64,000 nucleotides of DNA, taken from Flavobacterium flevense. Lineage in GTDB: Bacteria; Bacteroidota; Bacteroidia; Flavobacteriales; Flavobacteriaceae. How positions within the stretch are numbered: position 1 is the stretch's first letter; each line of letters opens with the position of its first letter. Positions 1 to 7,826 of the stretch are shown piece after piece. A program made the position numbers and the translations under genes. The DNA lies in the NCBI RefSeq assembly GCF_900142775.1, contig NZ_FRCC01000002.1, positions 434,001 through 498,000 on the forward strand, given 5' to 3'. The notes beneath the pieces were generated by a model. It ran no database searches, had not been told where the DNA came from, and worked only from the letters and a program-made list of their open reading frames with translations.

Positions 1-195
1 TATAATAGCTAATGGTAAATCAAACCAAAATATGCCAGAAAGAGTATGGCTATAGATACTTTGAACTTTCATTCTTAAAAAATATTCGAAATCAGGAGTT
101 ATACTTCCAACAATAAGTGCTGTTAATGAAATCCATTTTTTAGGTAAATAAGAAAGCGGCAAAATTATGGCAGGATGTGAAAATGTAAATGGCAT
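1..195 (-). CDS. DUF4184 family membrane protein (partial)
   Basis: Read on the minus strand from an ATG at 195, the frame stays open to base 1, so only the first 65 codons are visible and the C-terminus lies outside the window. The N-terminus starts MPFTFSHPAIILPL and continues with the segment GSITPDFEYFLRM. Both are the pattern I know from DUF4184 proteins, multi-pass membrane proteins distantly resembling YdjM-type predicted hydrolases. Their function is unknown; the conserved His and the PDFEY acids suggest metal binding, which is inference. The start lies 4 bases after the stop of the LysR gene, so the two are probably co-transcribed. Confidence 0.75.
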   Translation of the reverse strand, partial: MPFTFSHPAIILPLSYLPKKWISLTALIVGSITPDFEYFLRMKVQSIYSHTLSGIFWFDLPLAII

Positions 196-199
196 TTTT

Positions 200-1087
200 T
201 TATTTTTTACTAATTTTTTCCGTTAAAAATTCTATTGCAGCTTGTGAAATTTGGGACTGATTTCCTTTTGGAGTGGCCAATAAAATATCAGTAAACAAAG
301 CTGTTTTTTTTAATTCAATAAATTCTAATTCAGGATAGTTATGGCTTTTCATAATGGCGGTAGGCACAATTGAAATTCCCAAACCATTTTTGACTAACTG
401 AATAATAGACGAAATATTATTCGATTCGTGAACCACTTTTGGTTTAAAACCATATTGCGCACAAATTTGTAATAAAGCATCATAAAAATAAGGTGCATAT
501 TGCTTATTAAAAAATACAAAGGTGGCTGTTTTTAGGGATTCAAAATCGTTTTCGGAAGAAATGCTGTAATTATTTCGATTAAAGACCAATGAAAAGCTGT
601 CCTGATACCACAATCTGGAATCAATTTTTGAAGAATGCAATGGCGAACGGATGATTCCAAAATCGATTTTTCCTTCTTCCAGAGCCGCAATTTGTTTGAC
701 GGTTGGCACTTCATACAATCGAAAATTGACATAGGGATATTGTGCTGATAAAAATTGTATCAGTTTAGAAATATCTCCCGAAAAAGTCGAACTCACATAA
801 GCAATCCGAAATTCTCCACTTTGATTTTCGCTTATTTTTTTAGTTGTTGCATTAACTCTTTTCAGATTCTGAAGCAATTCCTGGATTTCTTTTTGGTAAT
901 ATTTCCCTGCATCGGTAAGGATTACCCGTTTGTTATTACGCTCAAAAAGTGTCGCTCCCAGTTCGTTTTCTAATTCTTTAATCTGCCGGCTCAAGGGCGG
1001 TTGCGAAATAAACAATTTATCGGCTGCACGAACAAAGCTGAGTTCTTCGGCTAATTTCAGGAAATATTTTAAGTGACGTAATTCCAT
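200..1087 (-). CDS. LysR family transcriptional regulator
   Basis: This 295-residue protein has the standard LysR length and layout. An N-terminal winged helix-turn-helix spans about residues 1-60 (MELRHLKYFLKLAEELSF, then SQPPLSRQIKELE, then LGATLFER). A periplasmic-binding-protein-like effector domain follows from about residue 90 to the end. It sits divergently from the methyltransferase gene at 1366 and directly upstream of the DUF4184 gene, so either may be its target. Palindromes of the ATACTT/AAGTAT type lie immediately in front of its start codon and could be autoregulatory sites. The effector cannot be read from sequence. Confidence 0.93.
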   Translation of the reverse strand: MELRHLKYFLKLAEELSFVRAADKLFISQPPLSRQIKELENELGATLFERNNKRVILTDAGKYYQKEIQELLQNLKRVNATTKKISENQSGEFRIAYVSSTFSGDISKLIQFLSAQYPYVNFRLYEVPTVKQIAALEEGKIDFGIIRSPLHSSKIDSRLWYQDSFSLVFNRNNYSISSENDFESLKTATFVFFNKQYAPYFYDALLQICAQYGFKPKVVHESNNISSIIQLVKNGLGISIVPTAIMKSHNYPELEFIELKKTALFTDILLATPKGNQSQISQAAIEFLTEKISKK

Positions 1088-1089
1088 GA

Positions 1090-1135
1090 ATACTTTTTAA
1101 GTATTAATAATTGACAAATTAAGTATTTTTAAGTC
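1090..1135. promoter_or_regulatory. Candidate LysR operator palindromes
   Basis: ATACTT-TTT-AAGTAT at 1090-1104 is a perfect 6-bp inverted repeat three bases upstream of the LysR start. A further AAGTAT followed by AAGT lies at 1121-1134, so AAGTAT recurs 22 bp apart, about two helical turns. LysR regulators commonly bind interrupted palindromes next to their own promoter. The assignment is inference, because short AT-rich palindromes can arise by chance here. Confidence 0.4.
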
Positions 1136-1179
1136 ATATATAAAAATTATAGGTTTGTGAAATAAATAAGCCTTTTTTA

Positions 1180-1336
1180 GCCACGAATTCACGAATTTAA
1201 ATTAAAAATAGGAATGTCTCATTTCACTAATTAAAGTTAGTGTATTCGAAGCTAATGAATGAGTAAGCGAGTGTCAAAGTAAAGAATTAGTGGAATAATT
1301 GAGTTTAGTAAAAACTCTTATTCGTGCATTCGTGGC
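1180..1336. repeat. MITE-like intergenic element with 17-bp terminal inverted repeats
   Basis: The left end GCCACGAATTCACGAAT (1180-1196) and right end ATTCGTGCATTCGTGGC (1320-1336) are inverted copies with one mismatch, enclosing 157 bp with no coding potential. The same GCCACGAAT core ends the element at 44806-44925. It fills most of the gap between the LysR and methyltransferase genes. No transposase is encoded, so it would be a passive or domesticated repeat. Confidence 0.65.
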
Positions 1337-1365
1337 AAATAATGAATGAAATAAAATTTATAACT

Positions 1366-2073
1366 ATGAAAAAATCAACAGTAACAGAAATCAGAGAACG
1401 TTTTGATAATGAAGTAGAACGTTTTTCGAATTTAGAAACCGGACAGGTGGCTACAATGGATGCTAAAATTGTATTAGAATTGATCACCTGCACCACAAGA
1501 GCTATAAAACCGGAAGCAAAAACCATCTTAGATTTAGGTTGTGGAGCGGGAAATTATACGTTGAAAATGTTGTCTAAAGTACCCGATTTAGAGTGTACTT
1601 TGGTCGATTTGAGTGGGAATATGTTAGACAAAGCTTTCGAACGTGTTACTGAAGCAACAACTGCCAAAGTGGAGACGATACAAGGAGATATTCGTGATAT
1701 CGAATTGCCTAAAAATCATTTTGATATTATTTTGGCAGGTGCCGTTTTGCATCATTTACGAGAAGATTCCGATTGGGAATTGGTATTTCAAAAATTGTAT
1801 GACAGCTTAACACCGGGAGGTTGTTTCTTTATTTCAGACTTGGTGACTCAGGATCATCAAGCTGTAAATCAATTGACCTGGAAAATGTATGGGGATTATT
1901 TAAAGCAACACGGAGGTTCAGAATACCAACAAAAAGTATTTGATTATATCGAAAAAGAAGATACACCAAGATCGATGACCTATCAATTGGATTTAATGAA
2001 AAAAACAGGTTTTTCAAGCACTGAAATTTTGCATAAAAATGCTTGTTTTGGAGCTTTTGGAGGGATTAAATAA
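1366..2073 (+). CDS. Class I SAM-dependent methyltransferase
   Basis: With the start at 1366 (MKKSTVTEIRERF) the product is 235 residues. An upstream in-frame ATG at 1324 falls inside the right arm of the intergenic repeat and is less likely. Motif I, ILDLGCGAGNYTL, lies around residues 54-66, an acidic post-II segment (CTLVDLSGNML) follows, and the motif IV region AGAVLHHL is clear. This is a Rossmann-fold methyltransferase of the Methyltransf_25/UbiE-like type. The acceptor substrate cannot be predicted. It stands alone, divergent from the LysR regulator and convergent with the cytochrome gene. Confidence 0.88.
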   Translation: MKKSTVTEIRERFDNEVERFSNLETGQVATMDAKIVLELITCTTRAIKPEAKTILDLGCGAGNYTLKMLSKVPDLECTLVDLSGNMLDKAFERVTEATTAKVETIQGDIRDIELPKNHFDIILAGAVLHHLREDSDWELVFQKLYDSLTPGGCFFISDLVTQDHQAVNQLTWKMYGDYLKQHGGSEYQQKVFDYIEKEDTPRSMTYQLDLMKKTGFSSTEILHKNACFGAFGGIK

Positions 2074-2080
2074 TTAGAAA

Positions 2081-2176
2081 TAGCCCACAGATAATACTGA
2101 TGTTACAGATAAAAACGGATTTCATTTTTAGTTAAATCGGTGAAAATCGGTGTAATCCATTAAGATCTGTGGGCTA
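2081..2176. repeat. Dispersed hairpin repeat with 12-bp inverted ends
   Basis: TAGCCCACAGAT at 2081-2092 and ATCTGTGGGCTA at 2165-2176 are perfect inverted copies bounding a 96-bp element. The interior carries the GGTGAAAATCGGTGTAATC type of sequence that I associate with dispersed repeats of Flavobacterium genomes. It exactly fills the gap between the convergent methyltransferase and cytochrome genes and may also end transcription from both sides. Confidence 0.65.
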
Positions 2177-2181
2177 ATTTA

Positions 2182-2577
2182 TTATTTTAAAGAGGAATTG
2201 ATATAAGCTTCCAGACTTTGCAATTCTTTAACGGTAAATGTTTTTGTTAAAGCCAGATTGGCCTGCATTAAGGCAAACTGCGAAGGATCAACAATAGCTT
2301 CGCTTTCGCCTTTTAAGAAAGTTACGATATTCCCGTTTTTTTCTTTGTAGATTTTGGCAATTTCCTGTGTGCTTGGACCAATGGTTTTGCTGTCAATTTG
2401 ATGGCAGGAAGTACAGTTTCCTTTCCCTTCAAAAATAACTTTACCAATTTCTTCAGGCGTTAATTCTTTTTCCTGGGTTGCAACGGTGGTTTGTTCCTCA
2501 TTTCCAAAAGATTCCTGACTTTCTTTTTTACATGAAAAGGCAATAAGTGCAAAACTTAGAAGTATTAATTTTTTCAT
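2182..2577 (-). CDS. c-type cytochrome lipoprotein
   Basis: The 131-residue product starts with a lipoprotein signal peptide ending IAFSC, with the lipidated Cys at 16. After an acidic linker comes one haem-binding motif, CTSCH (residues 55-59), and a probable axial Met in FALMQANL (Met104). This is a class I monohaem cytochrome c anchored in the envelope and probably an electron carrier. It follows hemB on the same strand after a 61-base gap, so haem synthesis and a haem protein may share transcripts. The redox partner is unknown. Confidence 0.88.
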   Translation of the reverse strand: MKKLILLSFALIAFSCKKESQESFGNEEQTTVATQEKELTPEEIGKVIFEGKGNCTSCHQIDSKTIGPSTQEIAKIYKEKNGNIVTFLKGESEAIVDPSQFALMQANLALTKTFTVKELQSLEAYINSSLK

Positions 2578-2638
2578 TTTTTAGTTATTTAATCTTAAAT
2601 TCAGGTCATTTCCATCCGAAGAGAAATGATATATCAGT

Positions 2639-3634
2639 TTATTTATTCAAAAGGATAGCCGCTTCTTTAGCAAAATAAGTCGAAATCAAACTCGCTCCGG
2701 CACGTTTAATACACATTAATTGCTCCATCATGATTTTGTCGTTGTCTAACCAGCCTCTTTCGGCAGCTGCTTTAATCATCGCATATTCGCCCGAAACATG
2801 ATAAACAGTTACTGGGACATTTACTGCATTTTTAACCTCTCTCACGATGTCTAAATAAGCAATTCCGGGTTTTACCATTACCATATCGGCACCTTCTTCA
2901 ACATCCCACAAGGCTTCTTTGATCGCTTCAATGCGATTGGCATAATCCATTTGGTATGTTTTTTTATCTTTTGGCACCACAACATCAGCTTCTTTAGGTG
3001 CAGAGTCTAAGGCATCGCGAAAAGGACCGTAAAACGCTGAAGCATATTTAGCCGAATAACTCATGATTCCCACATTGTGAAAACCAGCTGCATCAAGTCC
3101 CTGACGTAGTCTTAAAACTCTTCCGTCCATCATATCAGATGGCGCTACAAAATCGGCACCAGCTTCAGCATGAGAAACCGCCATTTTTACTAAGGCATCA
3201 TTAGTAGCATCGTTTTCCACATCGCCATTAGTAATAATTCCGTCATGACCATAAATAGAGTAGGGATCTAAAGCCACATCGGGCATTACAATCATTTCAG
3301 GACAAGCCGTTTTGATGGCTCGAATAGCATTTTGCATCAATCCGTTTGGATTCCAGGCTTCGGTTCCGGCATTATCTTTTAGTTTTTCGTCTACTTTTAC
3401 ATAGATGTTTACCGCACGAATGCCTAAAGCGAATAATTCCTGAACTTCTTTTACCGTTAAATCTACCGAACGACGGAAGATTCCCGGCATCGATGGAATT
3501 TCTACCTGTACATTTTCGCCTTCGGCAATAAACATGGGAAACATAAAATCGGACGGACTTAAACTGGTTTCGCGAACTAAAGATCGAATGGATTCGTTAG
3601 TGCGTAATCTTCTACCTCTTTGTAATGGGAACAT
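2639..3634 (-). CDS. hemB: Delta-aminolevulinic acid dehydratase (porphobilinogen synthase)
   Basis: HemB condenses two 5-aminolevulinate molecules to porphobilinogen. The 331-residue length is normal. Two Schiff-base lysines are visible: one in SYSAKYASAFYGPFRD and one in MVMVKPG. The segment that carries zinc-binding cysteines in many HemBs reads DVALDPYSIYGHDG here (residues 119-132). It has no Cys, so this belongs to the magnesium-type, zinc-independent subclass. It is separated from hemF by two plus-strand lipoprotein/secreted genes, so it is outside the main hem operon. A -7 box lies at 3682-3689. Confidence 0.97.
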   Translation of the reverse strand: MFPLQRGRRLRTNESIRSLVRETSLSPSDFMFPMFIAEGENVQVEIPSMPGIFRRSVDLTVKEVQELFALGIRAVNIYVKVDEKLKDNAGTEAWNPNGLMQNAIRAIKTACPEMIVMPDVALDPYSIYGHDGIITNGDVENDATNDALVKMAVSHAEAGADFVAPSDMMDGRVLRLRQGLDAAGFHNVGIMSYSAKYASAFYGPFRDALDSAPKEADVVVPKDKKTYQMDYANRIEAIKEALWDVEEGADMVMVKPGIAYLDIVREVKNAVNVPVTVYHVSGEYAMIKAAAERGWLDNDKIMMEQLMCIKRAGASLISTYFAKEAAILLNK

Positions 3635-3681
3635 AATGATTTGCGATTGATAACAAACGAATGTTGTTAATTATAATGCTC

Positions 3682-3689
3682 CAAAGTTA
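3682..3689 (-). promoter_or_regulatory. Candidate -7 box for hemB
   Basis: On the minus strand the sequence reads TAACTTTG, an exact match to the Bacteroidota -7 consensus TAnnTTTG, about 48 bases upstream of the hemB start. I do not see a well-spaced -33 TTTG, so only the -7 half is supported. Confidence 0.4.
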
Positions 3690-3796
3690 AGGAACTTTCA
3701 CCTAAATTATACTGACAAAAATCATAACAAATGTTTAATTTTAAGTGAAACAACTTAGAATTAAAGCTTAAAAGTTCAGGTTCTAAAAAATAATAT

Positions 3797-3804
3797 TATT
3801 TTTG
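3797..3804 (+). promoter_or_regulatory. Candidate -7 box, possibly leaderless transcript
   Basis: TATTTTTG matches TAnnTTTG and ends only 4 bases before the ATG at 3809. Transcription would begin at or next to the start codon, giving a nearly leaderless mRNA. The -33 region is not clear. Confidence 0.4.
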
Positions 3805-3808
3805 TGAA

Positions 3809-4438
3809 ATGAAGAAAATTCTTATTATGGCAATTTGTTTTTTATTGACAAGTTGTTTTGAAATTACGGAACGTATTAAGCATCATGAGGATCAAAGTGG
3901 TGAATATTCCTTAATGATTGATTTTTCTAAATCATGGTTGAAAACAAAATCTGCTATTTTTTTAGGAGAAGTAGATGGCGAAAAAATTCCTGATGAAGCA
4001 GAAATCAATAAAAAATTAGATGATTTTAAAAAAATGGCTTCTGCAATCGAAGGCATTTCTAATGTCAGGACTAAAACTAATTTTGATGATTTTATTTTTA
4101 CAATTGATCTTGATTATAAAAATCTAAAAGCGCTCAATTTAGTAATGAATTCAATCAACAAACAGAAAGATAAAATCCATTTTTTACCCACTGAATCGGG
4201 TGGTTTTTCCAGAAAGACCAATTATCCCATACCAGAGAAATTAGCGAATGATCCCAAAAAAAAATCCGATTTACAAGCAGCAAGTGTCATTGCTATTTAC
4301 ACTTTTGATAAAAATATTAAATCGGTGGGAAATTATAAAACCAAATTGTCCAAAAATCAAAAAACGATTTTCTTGAAACAAAGTGTTTATGATGTGCTCC
4401 AAAGTCCCAATTTAATGAATAATACAATTAATCTTTAA
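3809..4438 (+). CDS. Uncharacterised lipoprotein
   Basis: The 209-residue product has a lipobox ending LLTSC with the lipidated Cys at 16. The rest is a Lys/Asp-rich soluble domain with no family I recognise, starting with an EYSLMIDFSKSW segment and containing alternating strand and helix patterns. It is four bases from the next gene at 4443, so the two form a unit. The pair sits between hemB and hemF on the opposite strand. Function unknown; a paired envelope role with the downstream secreted protein is the only inference the context supports. Confidence 0.8.
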   Translation: MKKILIMAICFLLTSCFEITERIKHHEDQSGEYSLMIDFSKSWLKTKSAIFLGEVDGEKIPDEAEINKKLDDFKKMASAIEGISNVRTKTNFDDFIFTIDLDYKNLKALNLVMNSINKQKDKIHFLPTESGGFSRKTNYPIPEKLANDPKKKSDLQAASVIAIYTFDKNIKSVGNYKTKLSKNQKTIFLKQSVYDVLQSPNLMNNTINL

Positions 4439-4442
4439 TACT

Positions 4443-6224
4443 ATGAAACACTCTTTCTACTGGCTTTTTTTACTTTTTAGTACTTTTTCTTTTGCACAAA
4501 TAAAAACAGATAATTACGATTTTTTTGTGCAATATAATGGGAGTCAGTTGTCTAAAAAAGTTAGTATTGCCGCTATTTTAAATCATTCTGTATTTAAAGA
4601 TTTTGATAAAAAATCAAAAACATTTGCTGTCAATGAGCTAGATGCTATTTTGAATTTGAATGAAAATATAACTTTTTTTGGAAATTTTACTGATAGTCTT
4701 TCATACACTCACATTACAATTCCTTTAAAAAACAGTCAATTATTAAAAGAAGTTCTGCTTCGAAAAAAAGAATTTAATGATTCGATTACTAAGAATAAAG
4801 AATCGGAAATTATCGAATTTGAAAATTTTTCTATGATTAAATCGGATACACTGGGTAAAAAACAAACTGTTGCCTGGAACAAAGATTATATGGTGGTTTT
4901 TGAATTCACGAATAAATTAAATTATACCGATTACATTTCGAATTCAAAAACTCCAACTTTTCCAACAACGACAGAAGAGGAAAATCCCGTTATTGTTGAA
5001 GATACAGCGGAAGATGTTGCTTTTGAAGAAAAAGATAAATCGCATGACTCTTATTTGGCCGAAAAAGCAAGCTTTGAGAAACAACAAACAGAAAATCAGG
5101 AAGTATATGTCAAATCACTGTTTGATAAAGGATTTGTAGCTCCTTATTCTGATAAAATAAACCCTAAAGCGGATATTGCTACCTGGATAAATTATAGTTC
5201 CCTTTTAGACAGTACTACGAAATTGTATGGTGCTTTGAACACTTTATCTTATTTAAATGGTTATTTCCCTAAAGCAAATACATTTGGCGATTTTATAAAA
5301 GGAATCAATTTCAATGTTTATTTTGATAATGATAATGTTCGATTAGAAGAAACGATTGAATACAATGCAGAAATGGCGGAAACAGTGCAAAAAATAACCA
5401 ACAGAAAAATCAATAAAAGGATTTATTCCTATTTTCCAGCACAAAAACCTTTAGCTTATTTGTCTTCTCATTTAAATACTAAAGAATTATTAACTAGTAT
5501 TCCGTCATTTACGAATCAAATTTTTGGAGGAAAATCAGAATTTAAAGAAGATTTGACTTTGATAATGGATTTAATCACCACGATTGTTGATGAAGAAGCT
5601 ACTGCTACTTTATTTGATGGCGATTTTAGCCTGTTTTTGCATGATATAGCAAAGAAACAAGTTACTACGAAGAGTTTTGAGTATGATGAGAATTATGAGC
5701 GTAAAGAGGTAGAAAAAACAATAAACAAATCGATTCCTCTTTTTTCAATGGTTTTCACTTCAACGCATCCTACTTTTAGCGATAAGCTAATTAATCTGGG
5801 AATTCGAAAAGGATTTTTAAGAGCTGAAGGAGATTTGTATTATTTTAAAAATACTTCAGAATTTGGAGAAATTTTTATTCTAAAAGATAAAGATGTAATT
5901 GTTATTGGGAATGTTTCAGATAATTTTAAAGCTAAATCGAATGCTGATTTTGTAAAAGGGCTTCAACGCAATTTGAATAAAAATTCCTTAACCGCAGCTG
6001 TCAATTTTGAAGAATTAGCGAGGGTTTATCAAGAGGAATCTAAAAACCAGTCTGTAACAGATGCTAAATACCTACAATTAAGCCAGCGTTTTAATAGTAT
6101 GGAAATGCAATCACCTAAAAAACTTAAGAAGAATGTATTTCGTTTTGATATGAAATTAAACTCAGTTCAAAAAGATAAAAACATCATTTTACAATTTCTA
6201 GATGCTTTTGAAGAAATGAAATAA
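4443..6224 (+). CDS. Uncharacterised secreted protein
   Basis: This 593-residue protein begins with a signal peptide MKHSFYWLFLLFSTFSFAQ cleaved after about residue 19. It is a large periplasmic or surface protein with an acidic Glu/Asp-rich linker around residues 180-215. No catalytic motif is visible. The overall style, with repeated strand-rich modules and a sequence like GDFSLFLHDIAKK late in the protein, is loosely reminiscent of DUF4836-type proteins; I hold that weakly. It is co-transcribed with the lipoprotein at 3809 and ends at a strong hairpin shared with hemF. Confidence 0.8.
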   Translation: MKHSFYWLFLLFSTFSFAQIKTDNYDFFVQYNGSQLSKKVSIAAILNHSVFKDFDKKSKTFAVNELDAILNLNENITFFGNFTDSLSYTHITIPLKNSQLLKEVLLRKKEFNDSITKNKESEIIEFENFSMIKSDTLGKKQTVAWNKDYMVVFEFTNKLNYTDYISNSKTPTFPTTTEEENPVIVEDTAEDVAFEEKDKSHDSYLAEKASFEKQQTENQEVYVKSLFDKGFVAPYSDKINPKADIATWINYSSLLDSTTKLYGALNTLSYLNGYFPKANTFGDFIKGINFNVYFDNDNVRLEETIEYNAEMAETVQKITNRKINKRIYSYFPAQKPLAYLSSHLNTKELLTSIPSFTNQIFGGKSEFKEDLTLIMDLITTIVDEEATATLFDGDFSLFLHDIAKKQVTTKSFEYDENYERKEVEKTINKSIPLFSMVFTSTHPTFSDKLINLGIRKGFLRAEGDLYYFKNTSEFGEIFILKDKDVIVIGNVSDNFKAKSNADFVKGLQRNLNKNSLTAAVNFEELARVYQEESKNQSVTDAKYLQLSQRFNSMEMQSPKKLKKNVFRFDMKLNSVQKDKNIILQFLDAFEEMK

Positions 6225-6232
6225 AACACTAT

Positions 6233-6276
6233 AAAAACAACAAATCCCTAGATTTCTCTAGGGATTTGTTGTTTTT
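6233..6276. terminator. Bidirectional intrinsic terminator
   Basis: A perfect 19-bp stem (6233-6251 with 6258-6276) around a 6-base loop is flanked by A-rich and T-rich tracts on both sides. It lies between the convergent secreted-protein gene and hemF and can stop transcription from either side. Confidence 0.85.
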
Positions 6277-6279
6277 ATA

Positions 6280-7182
6280 TTAAATCCAATCAACAGGATT
6301 TTCTAACACTTTAACTAACTTTTCTTCTTCACTTCCTGCTTCGGGATGATGGTCATACACCCACTGAACATGGGGTGGCAAAGACATCAAAATGGATTCT
6401 ATTCTTCCGTTAGTTTTTAATCCAAATAAAGTGCCTTTATCATGAACTAAATTGAATTCTACATAACGGCCACGACGAATTTCCTGCCAGTTTTTTTGTT
6501 CTGTTGTATAAGGCAAATCTTTTCTTCTTTCAACTATTGGAACATAGGCTTGTAAAAATGAATTTCCTACTTCAGAAACAAAGTTAAACCAGTTTTCCAT
6601 TGTCATTTCCGGTGTTTCTTTGCAATAATCAAAGAATAATCCGCCAATTCCGCGCGCTTCGTTGCGATGTGCATTCCAGAAATAGGCATCACATTGTTTT
6701 TTATATTTTGGATAAAACTCCCGGGAGTGTTTGTCGCAAGCGGTTTTACAGGTTTGATGAAAATGAATAGCGTCTTCTTCAAACAAATAATAAGGTGTTA
6801 AGTCTTGTCCGCCACCAAACCATTGCTGAATCACGTTTCCGTTGTCATCGTACATTTCGAAATAGCGCCAGTTGGCATGAACCGTTGGCACCATTGGGCT
6901 TTTAGGATGAATGACCAAACTGAGTCCGCAGGCAAAAAAATCAGCTTCGCCTACGTTGAATAATTTTTGCATAGAATCGGGTAATTTTCCATGAACGGCA
7001 GAGATATTTACTCCACCTTTCTCGAAAACAGCTCCGTTTTCTATCACGCGTGTTCTTCCACCACCACCTTCGGGGCGTTTCCAAAGGTCTTCTTTAAATT
7101 TGGCTTGACCATCAACCGCTTCAAGTCCTGCTACGATTTGGTTTTGCAAGTTTTGTATGTAGGCGTAAAATTTGTCTTTCAT
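6280..7182 (-). CDS. hemF: Oxygen-dependent coproporphyrinogen III oxidase
   Basis: HemF oxidatively decarboxylates coproporphyrinogen III to protoporphyrinogen IX using O2, so the organism makes haem aerobically. The 300-residue product starts MKDKFYAYIQNL. Five codons further upstream are in frame but lie in a hairpin repeat (7183-7218), so I chose the ATG at 7182. The family blocks GGGQDLTPYYLFEEDAIHFH and HRNEARGIGGLFFDY are intact. It is the last gene of the main leftward hem run, behind a 124-residue unknown. Confidence 0.96.
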   Translation of the reverse strand: MKDKFYAYIQNLQNQIVAGLEAVDGQAKFKEDLWKRPEGGGGRTRVIENGAVFEKGGVNISAVHGKLPDSMQKLFNVGEADFFACGLSLVIHPKSPMVPTVHANWRYFEMYDDNGNVIQQWFGGGQDLTPYYLFEEDAIHFHQTCKTACDKHSREFYPKYKKQCDAYFWNAHRNEARGIGGLFFDYCKETPEMTMENWFNFVSEVGNSFLQAYVPIVERRKDLPYTTEQKNWQEIRRGRYVEFNLVHDKGTLFGLKTNGRIESILMSLPPHVQWVYDHHPEAGSEEEKLVKVLENPVDWI

Positions 7183-7197
7183 ATTCCTCACCCCCAA

Positions 7198-7218
7198 CCC
7201 CTCTCCGAAGGAGAGGGG
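7198..7218. repeat. Short hairpin repeat between hem operon genes
   Basis: CCCCTCTCC-GAA-GGAGAGGGG is a perfect 9-bp stem and three-base loop, strikingly GC-rich in this AT-rich DNA. It is of the dispersed CTCACCCCC-type intergenic hairpin that I associate with Flavobacterium genomes. It sits just upstream of hemF and could stabilise or attenuate the polycistronic mRNA. Confidence 0.6.
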
Positions 7219-7238
7219 AGCAGAGGACTTATTTTATG

Positions 7239-7613
7239 TTAATGATTGTTTTTTGCAGCAGCTATTTTATTAAAAATCCCAAATGAAAAAGTCTTGCTTT
7301 CTTGTTGAATATAATTATAAATCGCAATGGCTTTTTCTTTAAAATCAAACGGATTTTGTTTCGAAAAGGCAACTAAAAAATCAGCAAATTGTTCTTTTTG
7401 ATTCCAGTCCAGATGCAATCTTTCCAAAAGTACAATTAAGTCATTTTGCGCTATTGCATTCAAATTTTCTATGTTCAGCCCAAAACCTTTTAAAGCTTCT
7501 TCAATTTGATGGGTATCAAATACACTTTCAGGCACAAAAACCAAAGAATGCAACGTTTTTAGCACATTGTCTATTCGGATGCTTTCCTGATCTCTTAAGC
7601 CTTTGTTGAGCAT
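7239..7613 (-). CDS. Conserved-looking unknown protein in hem operon
   Basis: A 124-residue, soluble, mainly helical protein with no signal peptide, membrane segment or motif I recognise. It lies between hemE and hemF on the same strand, with hairpin repeats on both sides. The reading frame has coding character like its neighbours and no better overlapping frame exists. Whether it acts in haem synthesis is unknown; position is the only hint. Confidence 0.72.
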   Translation of the reverse strand: MLNKGLRDQESIRIDNVLKTLHSLVFVPESVFDTHQIEEALKGFGLNIENLNAIAQNDLIVLLERLHLDWNQKEQFADFLVAFSKQNPFDFKEKAIAIYNYIQQESKTFSFGIFNKIAAAKNNH

Positions 7614-7632
7614 TTTTGTTTTTTGTAGCTAT

Positions 7633-7661
7633 CCTACAAGGTTTTTTTCAAACCTTGTAGG
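7633..7661. repeat. Hairpin repeat (CCTACAAGG family)
   Basis: CCTACAAGGTTT at 7633-7644 and AAACCTTGTAGG at 7650-7661 form a perfect 12-bp stem around a T-rich loop. It lies in the gap between the 124-residue unknown and hemE. It looks like a dispersed Bacteroidota intergenic hairpin rather than a gene-specific terminator. Confidence 0.6.
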
Positions 7662-7690
7662 TGTTTATTTTGGACGATTTCTTTATTAAA

Positions 7691-7826
7691 ACCAACGGAT
7701 TGAAATTCCATATTTCATTACCAACGGATTAAAATCCGTTGCTACAAATATGTCGTTCCTACGGAACTTTTACATACTTAAGAGCCATCGGCTCGATATA
7801 TTTTGTAAGGCTGGACTTTAATCCAG
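7691..7826. repeat. Cluster of four small hairpin modules downstream of hemE
   Basis: Successive stems are visible: AACGGATT/AATCCGTT (7723-7740), GTTCC/GGAAC (7755-7767), GAGCC/GGCTC (7782-7794) and CTGGA/TCCAG (7811-7826). A further AACGGATT copy at 7693 lacks its partner. The last stem abuts the hemE stop codon. Such concatenated modules are typical of dispersed intergenic repeats in this lineage. No reading frame crosses them. Confidence 0.6.

Noticed and set aside
7183..7197. Five-codon upstream extension of hemF
   Set aside because: It falls in the intergenic hairpin repeat region and is not part of the family.
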